The notes beneath the pieces were generated by a model, which saw nothing but the letters and a program-made list of their open reading frames with translations, searched no databases and was not told the DNA's origin. A stretch of DNA of 20,003 nt from a virus, in IMG/VR virus record IMGVR_UViG_3300027857_000069, positions 1 to 20,003 of that record, one strand, 5' to 3'. The position numbers and the translations under genes are program-made. How positions within the stretch are numbered: the first letter of the stretch is position 1; the number at the start of each line of letters is the position of its first letter. Of this stretch, positions 1-6,804 are shown piece by piece.

Positions 1-69
1 TCCGGCCTTCCGTGCTCTCTTCAGACATTGCTGTCTCCTATGTTGCCGCCGAAGCGGGCTGGCGTACTA

Positions 70-105
70 CCCCTGTTCGGGGAACGAGGCGACCCTACGC
101 GGGTC
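70..105 (-). terminator. Tandem hairpins ending the leftward transcription unit
   Basis: Two inverted repeats follow the last leftward gene: GACCC/GGGTC (91-95 and 101-105, overlapping its stop codon) and CCCC/GGGG (70-73 and 79-82). No T-run follows, so intrinsic termination is uncertain. They could instead be a processing or Rho-linked end. Positions 1-69 show nothing recognisable. Confidence 0.35.
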
Positions 106-625
106 AGGCGGCCTTGTCAAGCTCCAGCCCGGCGGCCCGCAGGCCGTCGATCAGAGCCGTCGTGGCGGGCAGGTTGGCGACCTTGGCTTCGCTGCCGTCC
201 GGGAGGAACCGCGCCAGTTCTGGCCACCGCTCCACGAAGGCCTCGTGCGTGTTGACGCTGGCGAGGTTGTTCCGCAGCTCGCGGTCGAGGGTTGTGAACT
301 TGTCCTCCTGCTCCTCGTGCAGGCGGCACAGCTCGACGATCTCGGGGTCCCTCTTGATGGCGTCGTGGCGGCTCTCGAAGCCGGGAATGCTGACGCTCGC
401 CGCGTAGCTCCGCCGGTTCGTGTCGTAGTTGAAGTAGATCGAGTGGGTGTCCAGCAGGCCGCGCGTGGTCGTGTCCTCCCACAGCCGCTTGGCGGCAGCG
501 GGCAGCTCGAAGACGGCGAGCTTTAAAGCTGCCTTCCTAATCTGCTCCACGTAGTCGGTCTTCGGAACCTCGGCGAGGATCGCTCTCCTGATCTGGTTCC
601 GCTGCTCGTTCACAAGACGGGTCAT
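104..625 (-). CDS. Nmad5-like putative nucleotide-modification-associated protein
   Basis: This 173-residue protein is the last gene of the leftward replication block. Its start overlaps the stop of the DUF2800 nuclease by 4 nt (ATGA), so the two are probably translationally coupled. The N-terminal region is helical and basic (MTRLVNEQRNQIRRAILAEV). A mid segment reads THSIYFNYDTNRRSYAASV, and near the C-terminus comes THEAFVERWPELARFLPDG. This layout resembles phage proteins labelled Nmad5, a family named for its association with nucleotide-modification genes. The family's biochemistry is not established, and no catalytic residues can be pointed out. One CTTTAAAG copy (522) encodes Leu-Lys in AALKLAV. 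The assignment is from recalled family resemblance only; otherwise it is a hypothetical phage protein. Confidence 0.55.
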   Translation of the reverse strand: MTRLVNEQRNQIRRAILAEVPKTDYVEQIRKAALKLAVFELPAAAKRLWEDTTTRGLLDTHSIYFNYDTNRRSYAASVSIPGFESRHDAIKRDPEIVELCRLHEEQEDKFTTLDRELRNNLASVNTHEAFVERWPELARFLPDGSEAKVANLPATTALIDGLRAAGLELDKAA

Positions 626-1863
626 TCGCTCGCTCCTTCTGCAAGGCCTAGGGCTTCCACTACAGAGCCGAAGGCTTCCTCGGTTGTCTCCACCCGCACG
701 CCGGGCTTGGGGTCATCCCATGGGGCCACGGTGAGGCCGGTGGAGGGCATGTACGCGTACTCCTTCACGAACTCCTTGGCGTCCGGGCCGAGCTTCTCCA
801 GTTCCGCCGGGCTCTTCAGCTCCGGCTTGGTGAAGGCGTCGCCCCCGAACTTCTTCTTCGCCAGCTCGGGGGCCTCGGGCTTGAACACCCGGTTCGCCCG
901 CTTCGGCACCAGCTTCGCCACGTCCTCGAACGTGTGGCCGTGGTTGAGCCGCCGGAAGATTTCCGCGTCCAGCGCGCCCAGGTAGAACTTGACGGCCTCG
1001 CGGTAGCGCCAGCTCCGGCCCAGGCTCTCGTCCGAGTAGTTGACGATCTCGGCTGGGTTGGCCACCGCTGCGGCTTTAAAGAGCCCAGTCAGCAGCGGGC
1101 AGACCAGCTTCGCCGGGCAGAAGCGGCACCAGGGGCCAGCGTCAAGGGTGTTGTCGATCTCGGCGTTCGCCATGGCGGGCACGAGGACCGAGTGTACCCA
1201 CTCCTTCAGCTCGCCGACCGTGGTCCACCATTCGCGGATCGGCCCGGCCAGATGGAAGGCGCGCGGCTGCACGATGCGGATGCAGACCCGGAGGTCGTCG
1301 CGGAAGACGATGGCGCTCGACCGTTCGATCTGGTCGATCACGCCGAAGGCGTAGTACATGCCCTGCGGGTTCTCTTCCGGCTCGACGATGATCCCCTCGC
1401 CGCCCTTCAGATCGGTGACGAGCAGGTACTCGCTGGGGTCCTTCCCCATGTCGGCCATGAGCAGGCGGTTGCGGATCGGGATGAGCGCGGCGAGGTCAGC
1501 GGACCCGTAGAAGTCGGGGTGGACCGGCGAGCTGATGCGGTACTCGACTTGCCACCAGGACGCCTTGTCGATGTCCTTCCGCACGCTGTCGAGATAGACC
1601 TGGATCGCGTCCGCCATGGGCGCGTCGATCTTCGTCTCGTTGAAGGTCTCGCCCACGATCTCCCAGGTGTCGAGCCCGCCCTTAAGGCAATGCTCGGCGG
1701 CCTCGTGCATGGCCGTGCCCTCGCGGCGGTAGTCCGGCTCGTCGCTCTCCGGGAGCTTCAGCTCGCGCAGGAGGGACACGCTGCCGGGGCAGTTCATCCA
1801 GCGTTCCGCACCCGAGGCCCCGAGGGGCGAGTGCTCGCGCTTGCTGTGATCTGGTTGGTCCAT
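622..1863 (-). CDS. DUF2800 family RecB/Cas4-like PD-(D/E)XK nuclease
   Basis: A 413-residue nuclease-like protein, probably acting in phage recombination or DNA end processing. The N-terminus has the family signature SGAERWMNCPGS (residues about 17-28). PD-(D/E)XK features follow in order: His53 in AMHEAAEHC, Asp123 in GSADL, the catalytic D-x-K in TDLKGG (Asp151, Lys153), and Gln167 in ENPQGMYYAFG. Cys25 with Cys246, Cys249 and Cys255 (PWCRFCPAKLVCP) matches the four-cysteine Fe-S arrangement of Cas4/AddB-type nucleases. Length is normal. The start is ATG after an AAGGA ribosome site and a CCCAGGCA leader box. The last about 20 residues (TTEEAFGSVVEALGLAE) match a linker peptide in the primase-helicase. 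DUF2800 genes usually sit beside replication genes, as here. Confidence 0.85.
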   Translation of the reverse strand: MDQPDHSKREHSPLGASGAERWMNCPGSVSLLRELKLPESDEPDYRREGTAMHEAAEHCLKGGLDTWEIVGETFNETKIDAPMADAIQVYLDSVRKDIDKASWWQVEYRISSPVHPDFYGSADLAALIPIRNRLLMADMGKDPSEYLLVTDLKGGEGIIVEPEENPQGMYYAFGVIDQIERSSAIVFRDDLRVCIRIVQPRAFHLAGPIREWWTTVGELKEWVHSVLVPAMANAEIDNTLDAGPWCRFCPAKLVCPLLTGLFKAAAVANPAEIVNYSDESLGRSWRYREAVKFYLGALDAEIFRRLNHGHTFEDVAKLVPKRANRVFKPEAPELAKKKFGGDAFTKPELKSPAELEKLGPDAKEFVKEYAYMPSTGLTVAPWDDPKPGVRVETTEEAFGSVVEALGLAEGASE

Positions 1864-2015
1864 TGCCTGGGTCCTTCTTTAAAGCGTCGGGGCCGCGTCC
1901 GCCCCAACTCGTCTCTCGTCTCTCCGCCCGATATGTTCACCTCAACGTCTGCGAGGAGGTGGGAGACTTTGCCCTCGGGCCTAGCGGGGCACTGGCTGTT
2001 CCTCGGGAGGTCCAT
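1794..2015 (-). CDS. Candidate small protein overlapping the nuclease start
   Basis: A 73-codon frame starting MDLPRNSQCPARPEGKV, between the acidic protein gene and the nuclease gene, overlapping the latter by 70 nt in another frame. The main support is a very strong ribosome site (GGAGGAGG) a few bases before its ATG, plus GC-rich third positions. A CTTTAAAG copy (1878) reads Phe-Lys in this frame, as in accepted genes. No family is recognised. It may instead be a leader region whose translation reaches the nuclease start. Without homologues it stays tentative. Confidence 0.4.
   Translation of the reverse strand: MDLPRNSQCPARPEGKVSHLLADVEVNISGGETRDELGRTRPRRFKEGPRQWTNQITASASTRPSGPRVRNAG
1864..1871 (-). 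promoter_or_regulatory. CCCAGGCA leader box, copy 1
   Basis: Read leftward, CCCAGGCA lies directly against the ATG of the nuclease gene. The same octamer occurs just before the starts at 2817 (2833-2840) and 4849 (4860-4867). Role unknown; it lies in the 5' leader, so an RNA-level or translational role is possible. Confidence 0.45.
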
Positions 2016-2060
2016 GACCCTCCTCCGGTTTACGCTTCCAATCGGTTGCCCGGCCTGGGT

Positions 2061-2126
2061 GCCCCACCCCCTCCTTCGTCGGCTGCAATAGCCTCTAGAC
2101 GGGGTGGGGCCGCTGGGTGCCCAGCG
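2061..2126 (-). terminator. Inverted repeat plus hairpin after the acidic protein gene
   Basis: A perfect 10-bp inverted repeat, GCCCCACCCC (2061-2070) and GGGGTGGGGC (2101-2110), encloses a 30-nt loop. Next to it is CGCTGG-GTGC-CCAGCG (2111-2126). Both lie just downstream of the leftward gene ending at 2149. No U-tract follows, so they may terminate, attenuate or protect mRNA. The DNA between 1864 and 2148 otherwise holds the candidate small gene, a leader box and one CTTTAAAG. Confidence 0.4.
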
Positions 2127-2148
2127 ATCTCCCAGGCAAGGGAGGGTG

Positions 2149-2817
2149 TCAGGCGGCCTTCGTCAGGCCGCCGAGCTTGGTGATGAAGTCCGCCCGCTTC
2201 TCCGGGGGGATTTCCCGGAGCTGGAAGGCCTTCGTCGGGTCGGGGTTGTACTTCTTGATGAGGCCCCGGATCAGCTCCGGGTCGCTCAGCTCCGCATTCT
2301 TCCGCTGGACGGCGGCGTTCAGTGCGGCGTCGGTGATCTCCTCGACTTCGCCTTCGACCGCGAAGTCCTCGCTGCCGGGGGTCTCGCCGTCCACCGTGAA
2401 GTCGTCCACGGCGTTGGCCGGGTCGTCCTCAGGGGCGTCGGGTTCGTCCTCAACGATGGCCGCCGGGTCCACCTCGCCCTTCGGATGGGCGGCCTTGGCG
2501 AGCGCAGCGTCAGCCGCGATCTCAGCGGCGGTGCGGCGCTTCCGGCGGGCCGGGGGAGTAGCTTCACCTTCCACCGCAGCCGGGTCCGGCGCGTGGAGAG
2601 CGCCCGTGGGCTCGGGGATTTCGATAGCGGTCTTGCCGCGCAGCGCCGCGTCACCGGCCCGGCGAATGCGGGTCAGGGTGTCGAGGAGCACGCTGTCCGC
2701 GTGGTCGTCATCGTTGAGGGTGACGTTCGCCGTGATGTCGTAGAGGCGGGGAGGCGCATAGTCCGCCGTCTTGATCCCGTCCGAGAAGCGGACGGTAAGT
2801 CCGTTGATCTGTCCCAT
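2149..2817 (-). CDS. Hypothetical acidic, low-complexity protein in the replication block
   Basis: A 222-residue protein starting MGQINGLTVRFSDGIKTADY. The first about 80 residues look folded, with alternating beta-like segments. Residues about 85-170 are rich in Ala, Pro, Asp and Glu and include a basic patch (ARRKRR). A charged C-terminal segment follows (NPDPTKAFQLREIPPEKRADF). ATG 2817 was chosen because AAAGGAGG precedes it and a promoter (2851-2879) with leader box sits just upstream. The frame stays open to GTG 2949, so a longer form is possible. In other phages the partner of a DUF2800 nuclease is often a single-stranded-DNA-binding protein (DUF2815). That role would fit the position, but no such signature is visible. 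Confidence 0.75.
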   Translation of the reverse strand: MGQINGLTVRFSDGIKTADYAPPRLYDITANVTLNDDDHADSVLLDTLTRIRRAGDAALRGKTAIEIPEPTGALHAPDPAAVEGEATPPARRKRRTAAEIAADAALAKAAHPKGEVDPAAIVEDEPDAPEDDPANAVDDFTVDGETPGSEDFAVEGEVEEITDAALNAAVQRKNAELSDPELIRGLIKKYNPDPTKAFQLREIPPEKRADFITKLGGLTKAA

Positions 2818-2832
2818 GCTTTGGTCCTCCTT

Positions 2833-2840
2833 TGCCTGGG
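2833..2840 (-). promoter_or_regulatory. CCCAGGCA leader box, copy 2
   Basis: Second copy, between the predicted transcription start (about 2844) and the AAAGGAGG ribosome site of the gene starting at 2817. It would therefore be at the extreme 5' end of that mRNA. Confidence 0.45.
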
Positions 2841-2850
2841 GTGAGATGCT

Positions 2851-2879
2851 GCAATAGCGGCGCATTTCGATCTTGTCAA
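2851..2879 (-). promoter_or_regulatory. Leftward sigma70-like promoter
   Basis: Read leftward: TTGACA (2874-2879), 17-bp spacer, TATTGC (2851-2856). Predicted start is near 2844, giving a leader of about 27 nt. It lies inside the in-frame extension of the gene it would drive, which supports ATG 2817 as the main start. Confidence 0.6.
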
Positions 2880-2950
2880 GCAGTTCGTGAGCTTTCTGTA
2901 GCTGGTAGATCAGTTCATCGTACTGCCAATCGTCCAGCGTTACTGTCACT

Positions 2951-4591
2951 TTAAAGCCTCCGGTCCAGAGACTTGTGGGTATTCTGGTGCTTCCTCAGTG
3001 CAGACGCGAGGATGCGTTCGATGAAGGAACCGGGCGCGACGAGGAAGTCGGCCTGGACCTGGGCTTGCTGGCCGCCGCGATCCAAGCGATCCACCGCTTG
3101 CTGGTTCACGCCGGGCACCCAGTCGGGTTCGGCGAAGACCGCTCGGTGCGCTACCTCCTGGAGCCCGTCCGTGCCCGTCCCCATGCTCATCATGTTCCCC
3201 ACCAGCACTTGGATGCGGGGGTTCGAGATGAAGGCGTTGACGTTGCGCTGCTTCCCGGCCTGCGACGTGTTGCCGTCGATCCGCAGCACGCCCCAAGGGG
3301 CCAGCTCCTTGCACAGAATGTCGAGCACCTGATGGTGGTGGGCGAACAGGACGATCTTCTCCTCGCCCCCGTCGAGCAGCATGTCCACGTACTCGGCAGC
3401 GAGCGGGGCCATGGCGACGCCCATCAGGCGGCGCACCGTGGCGACCTGACCGAGGCATTCCGCGTCGGCCCCCTCCAGCTCTTCCGGGTCGATGTCGAGC
3501 AGGCGCTCAGCCTGGAGGGCGCGCTTGATCGCGGCGTTCTCCTCGACCTGGATCACCTCGAATTGGGGCATCTGGAGCATGCCGAGCTGGTAGCCCACGC
3601 CGTTGGGGCCGTACTTCTCCCGGCGCACCATGAAGTTGGACCGCAGCCGGGCTTGCAGCTCGCCGTGGCGGCCAGCTCGCTCGTCGATGAAGACCTTCCC
3701 CTTCTCCGTCGTGATCCGGCGGGAGGGGTTGAAGCGGGATTTAAAGGTGTCCTCGCTCATCCAGTCGATGCTGTCGAAGCAGAGGCCTCGCGCTAGCGTA
3801 TAAGCCTCTCTCGGGCGGTTCGGCAGGGGAGTACCCGTAAGAGCAAGGATCGCATCAGCCCGTGTGAAGAGGGCCTCGGCGACCGGGTGCATGCCTCCCC
3901 CGAAAACTGCCCTAGTGCGCTTTGTATCCACCGTTTTGAGGTAGTGCCCTTCGTCGATGATGAGGACGTCGTAGGTTCCCTTGGCGAGCGCCTTCCAGAT
4001 CGCGGGCGAGCTGGCGAGGTCGTAACTTACAACTGTAAAATTCGCAGAGGGGTGGACGCCGTGCCGCCCGTGGACGATGGGATACACCGTGTAGGGGAAC
4101 TTTAAAGTCGTCCACCGCCGGATCACCTTGACCCACTGGAGGCGAATGTTCGCCGGGCAGATGACCAGCACGCGCTTCGCCCCGATCTCGTTGCAGAACG
4201 CGATGGCCTCCGGGCTCTTCCCGAGGCCGGGCACGTCGCCGAACAGGGTGCATTGGCGTTGCAGGGCGTACTCGACGCCCGCGATCTGGAAGGGGGCAAG
4301 CTCCTCGTCGTCGGGGACCTTGATATGCCCCTGGCTTTCCTTCGCCCAGCTCGCGTCGATCTGGCCCTGGAGCCCGATGAGCTGCGCCTGTGCGCGCTCG
4401 GTCGCGTACTGATAGAAGGCCACCGCAGCGTAGGGCTGCTTGGTGAACAGCACGGCCTCCCCCGGCCTGGAGGCGGACGCGGAGAAGTCCAGACCGTGTT
4501 CGGTCATGAGCGACTTCACGTCCGGTGCGCCCGCAGTACGGGGCACCCGGAGGAGGAAAGTGCGGGAGCTGGGGTTGTAGTCTAGCTGCAC
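2951..4591 (-). CDS. SNF2-type (DEAD/DEAH superfamily 2) helicase
   Basis: A 546-residue DNA-dependent ATPase/helicase of the SNF2/SMARCAL1-like type found in many phages. Motifs run in order: Walker A GDVPGLGKS (residues about 118-126), VLVICPA (141-147), DEGH (213-216), LTGTP (251-255), and in the second lobe SMGTGTDGLQ and QAVDRLDRGGQ (motifs V and VI). Canonical SNF2 proteins read GLGKT and RxxRxGQ, so these are mild variants. Likely role: remodelling forks or recombination intermediates with the nearby nuclease and primase. The start appears to be GTG 4591, six bases after the stop of the 83-aa gene, with no good ribosome site, so translation is probably coupled. Its stop lies in a CTTTAAAG. 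A 12-bp operator-like palindrome sits inside the gene at 4027. Confidence 0.88.
   Translation of the reverse strand: MQLDYNPSSRTFLLRVPRTAGAPDVKSLMTEHGLDFSASASRPGEAVLFTKQPYAAVAFYQYATERAQAQLIGLQGQIDASWAKESQGHIKVPDDEELAPFQIAGVEYALQRQCTLFGDVPGLGKSPEAIAFCNEIGAKRVLVICPANIRLQWVKVIRRWTTLKFPYTVYPIVHGRHGVHPSANFTVVSYDLASSPAIWKALAKGTYDVLIIDEGHYLKTVDTKRTRAVFGGGMHPVAEALFTRADAILALTGTPLPNRPREAYTLARGLCFDSIDWMSEDTFKSRFNPSRRITTEKGKVFIDERAGRHGELQARLRSNFMVRREKYGPNGVGYQLGMLQMPQFEVIQVEENAAIKRALQAERLLDIDPEELEGADAECLGQVATVRRLMGVAMAPLAAEYVDMLLDGGEEKIVLFAHHHQVLDILCKELAPWGVLRIDGNTSQAGKQRNVNAFISNPRIQVLVGNMMSMGTGTDGLQEVAHRAVFAEPDWVPGVNQQAVDRLDRGGQQAQVQADFLVAPGSFIERILASALRKHQNTHKSLDRRL
4027..4038. promoter_or_regulatory. 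TTACAACTGTAA operator-like palindrome inside the helicase gene
   Basis: This 12-mer is identical to the site at 12389-12400 and is the reverse complement of the one at 12437-12448 in the main regulatory region 8 kb away. It is encoded by AT-rich, otherwise uncommon codons. It may be a distal binding site of the same regulator. Confidence 0.5.
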
Positions 4592-4597
4592 TGGGCT

Positions 4598-4849
4598 TTA
4601 AAGGCCCAAGCTGTATTCGCCGTCGTGCAGGCTCTCGGGCCGGAAGAACCGGTAGAGGGCCATCCAGCGGGCGCGTGCCTTGCTCTCCTGGCGGTCCCGC
4701 TTATGTCGGCGGGCGGGGGTCGCGAGGAGGCGGAAGCCGCCGGGGCTGAAGTGCTGGCTGACGGTGTGCCCCGCCATGGCCTCGGCTTGCCTCACGGCCC
4801 GCAGGGCGTAGCCGCTCTTGATCTGCTGCTTCAGGGTGTTCTTCGTCAT
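4598..4849 (-). CDS. Small basic protein of unknown function
   Basis: An 83-residue, strongly basic protein (MTKNTLKQQIKSGYALRAVR; later TPARRHKRDRQESKARARW). The cluster of Arg and Lys in residues about 46-60 suggests nucleic-acid binding, but no family is recognised. ATG 4849 was chosen because AGGAGA precedes it at good spacing and a promoter with leader box lies just upstream; a longer frame reaches into the divergent primase gene and is unlikely. It is the first gene of the unit that includes the SNF2 helicase, and its stop codon is the TAA of a CTTTAAAG (4597), six bases before the helicase start. It could be a helicase or replication accessory factor. Confidence 0.7.
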   Translation of the reverse strand: MTKNTLKQQIKSGYALRAVRQAEAMAGHTVSQHFSPGGFRLLATPARRHKRDRQESKARARWMALYRFFRPESLHDGEYSLGL

Positions 4850-4859
4850 CGTGGTCTCC

Positions 4860-4867
4860 TGCCTGGG
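4860..4867 (-). promoter_or_regulatory. CCCAGGCA leader box, copy 3
   Basis: Third copy, immediately before the AGGAGA ribosome site of the gene starting at 4849. It overlaps the left edge of the rightward promoter's -35 region (4869-4874). Confidence 0.45.
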
Positions 4868-4868
4868 G

Positions 4869-4898
4869 TTGACAACGTGTGGTGAAGGGTGCTTTCTA
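4869..4898 (+). promoter_or_regulatory. Candidate rightward promoter for the primase-helicase
   Basis: TTGACA (4869-4874), 18-bp spacer, weak -10 TTTCTA (4893-4898). The same six bases on the other strand form the -10 of the leftward promoter. Predicted start is near 4905, about 25 nt before the primase ATG. Confidence 0.45.
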
Positions 4899-4921
4899 AG
4901 GCGGTCTAGGACACCCGTCAA
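4893..4921 (-). promoter_or_regulatory. Leftward promoter for the small basic protein and SNF2 helicase
   Basis: Read leftward: TTGACG (4916-4921), 17-bp spacer, TAGAAA (4893-4898). Predicted start is near 4886. It shares its -10 with the rightward promoter, so polymerase could occupy only one at a time. Confidence 0.55.
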
Positions 4922-4929
4922 GCGGAAAC

Positions 4930-6804
4930 ATGCAGCCACTATCAGACCTCCACGCCGAAGCACGCCGTCTCGCCAGCAATGGCGTCCCCGTGTTCCCGTG
5001 TAAGGTGGATTTAAAGCAGCCTGCGACCGAGAACGGATTTCACGATGCTTCGACTGATCTTGCGGTTATTGATCGCTGGTGGTCGGAGAACCCGCGCTAT
5101 AATATCGCGTTCTCTCCCCATACTGTAGGCCTAGGGATCATCGACCTCGACGGCCAAGAGGGGATGGACGCGTGGGAGAAGTGGCAAGATGACCATGTTC
5201 GGATGGCCAAGACCTACACAGTACGCACTCCGCGAGGTGGGGTCCACCTTTACTATCGTGGTATCCTCCCAGCTACTCAAAGCAAGCTTGGAGTACACAT
5301 TGATACACGAGGGGTCGGTTCTTACGCCCTTGTACCCCCTTCCGTCGTCAACGGCTCACCTTATACTGTACTCGATAGCCGAGATGCTGTGGAACTTGAC
5401 CCACAAGTGGGGGCGTTCCTTGAAGCTTTAAAGCGCGAGCATGCCAAGTCTGTCGGCCACGATCTGGACCAGCCGCAGAATGTCGCACGCGCCCGGAAGT
5501 TCCTGCTCGATAGCGTTGCCCGTGGCGACGTGGCGGTCGAGGGGCACATGGGCGACCAATTTACGTTTGTAATTTCCTGCAAGGTCATGAACCTGGGGGT
5601 CTCCGAAGAGACGACCGCCGCGCTCCTGACCGAGCTTTGGAACCCCCATTGCGTACCGCCATGGGACGAAGATGAGCTGGCGTGCAAGGTCGAAAACGCA
5701 GCTCGCTACGCCCAGAACGAGGCGGGCGCATGGGCCGCAGGCTCCTCAGAGGAGGCGTTCGGATCAGTCCTAGACACGCTTGATCTGGGCGAAGAAGAAC
5801 CTCCCGAGGAGGAGCCTGCGGCCCGCCCCAAACGCGAGCGGTTCAAGCTGTGGACGCCGGGCGAGCTGCGGAAGCGGCCCCCGCCCTCCTGGCTCATCCC
5901 CGACCTCTTCCCGTCCGGCGGGATCAGCGTGCTCTTCGGCCCTCCGGGCTCTTTAAAGTCCTACCTCGCCATCCGCTGGGCCGCCGAGCTGGCCGCGCTT
6001 GGGACCGGCGTCGTGTACGTCGCGGGCGAGGGTGCCAATGGGATCGCGCAACGCCTCTTCGCGTGGCAACAGGCCAACGGAGTGGGCGATGATCTGCCCC
6101 TCTGGATCATGGACGAAGCGCCGTGGGCCGCCGACGACGAGGCCAAGCTAGCGTTCTGCAAGAAGCTGGAGACCGTCAAGCCGCAGCTCGTGGTCATCGA
6201 CACCCTGGCGCGGACGGCGGTGGGCCTGAACGAGAACGACGCGCGGGACATGGGGATGATGGTCTCCTTCCTCGACGCCATCAAGACCAAGATCGGATGC
6301 GCGGTGCTGGTCATCCACCACACCGGCAAGGAAGAGGGGCGCGGCATGCGCGGCTCCAACGCCCTTGAGGGTGCGTGCGACGCGGCGTTCCAGGTCTCCC
6401 GCAACAAGGGCCTGCGCGCGGTGAGCGTGCGGTGCGTCAGGCAGAAGGACGCCCCCGAGCGTGAGGAGCCGTGGTGCTTCGAGGGTCGGGACATTGGCGG
6501 GCAGATGGTCCTCCAGCCTGTGACCTTTAAAGACTACAGCGACCTGACCCGCGTCCAGGACACACTCCAGCCCGTCGAGATTGGGCGCATCCTCCGGGAG
6601 CTGTCGGCGGTGGGAGTGGAGAACGGGGTCTCGACCAACGTCCTGGCCTACGACATGGTGAACCGGGCGAACCCGGAGCTGACCGAAGAGGCACGGGCGA
6701 CCCTGGTCGGGCGTCAGGAGAAGGTGCTAGCGAAGCTCAGCCGGACGAAGCTGGAGGCCTATTGCACGGGCGTTGGCCCGAGCCTCCTGTGGTTCCTGCC
6801 CTAG
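4930..6804 (+). CDS. Primase-polymerase/AAA helicase fusion (replication protein)
   Basis: A 624-residue replication protein with two domains. Residues about 1-180 are a bifunctional primase-polymerase (Prim-Pol): FPCKVDLKQP, GIIDLDG with catalytic Asp72 and Asp74, and TPRGGVHLYYRG with His106. Residues about 325-600 form an AAA_25/RepA-like helicase: Walker A GPPGSLKS (337-344), VVYVAGEG, Walker B VVIDT (421-425), and VLVIHHTGKEEGRGMRGSNA. An acidic linker (about 272-300) carries SSEEAFGSVLDTLDLGEEE, which resembles the nuclease C-terminus. It probably primes and unwinds DNA at the phage origin. ATG 4930 has only a weak ribosome site (GGAAA). The Prim-Pol half, to about 5430, is AT-richer than the rest. 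Walker A has Leu where Gly is commoner; that codon lies in a CTTTAAAG (5952). The stop codon overlaps the convergent gene's stop. Confidence 0.88.
   Translation: MQPLSDLHAEARRLASNGVPVFPCKVDLKQPATENGFHDASTDLAVIDRWWSENPRYNIAFSPHTVGLGIIDLDGQEGMDAWEKWQDDHVRMAKTYTVRTPRGGVHLYYRGILPATQSKLGVHIDTRGVGSYALVPPSVVNGSPYTVLDSRDAVELDPQVGAFLEALKREHAKSVGHDLDQPQNVARARKFLLDSVARGDVAVEGHMGDQFTFVISCKVMNLGVSEETTAALLTELWNPHCVPPWDEDELACKVENAARYAQNEAGAWAAGSSEEAFGSVLDTLDLGEEEPPEEEPAARPKRERFKLWTPGELRKRPPPSWLIPDLFPSGGISVLFGPPGSLKSYLAIRWAAELAALGTGVVYVAGEGANGIAQRLFAWQQANGVGDDLPLWIMDEAPWAADDEAKLAFCKKLETVKPQLVVIDTLARTAVGLNENDARDMGMMVSFLDAIKTKIGCAVLVIHHTGKEEGRGMRGSNALEGACDAAFQVSRNKGLRAVSVRCVRQKDAPEREEPWCFEGRDIGGQMVLQPVTFKDYSDLTRVQDTLQPVEIGRILRELSAVGVENGVSTNVLAYDMVNRANPELTEEARATLVGRQEKVLAKLSRTKLEAYCTGVGPSLLWFLP

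Larger units (their letters stand above)
2818..2949 (-). other. In-frame upstream extension containing a promoter
   Basis: Forty-four codons in frame with the downstream gene start at GTG 2949, placed 7 nt after GGAGG. They encode a coiled-coil-like segment (MTVTLDDWQYDELIYQLQKA). The same DNA holds a consensus-like promoter, a leader box and a second strong ribosome site. It may be an N-terminal extension made only from read-through mRNA, a degenerate small gene, or chance open frame. Confidence 0.4.

Noticed and set aside
934-2844. Long open frames on the + strand across 934-2091 and 2104-2844
   Set aside because: They are antisense to the DUF2800 and acidic protein genes, have no family motifs, and reflect high GC.
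5561-5572. TTACGTTTGTAA as a further copy of the TTACA-N2-TGTAA operator
   Set aside because: It keeps only the outer TTAC/GTAA and lies in the AT-richer part of the primase gene, so chance is plausible.
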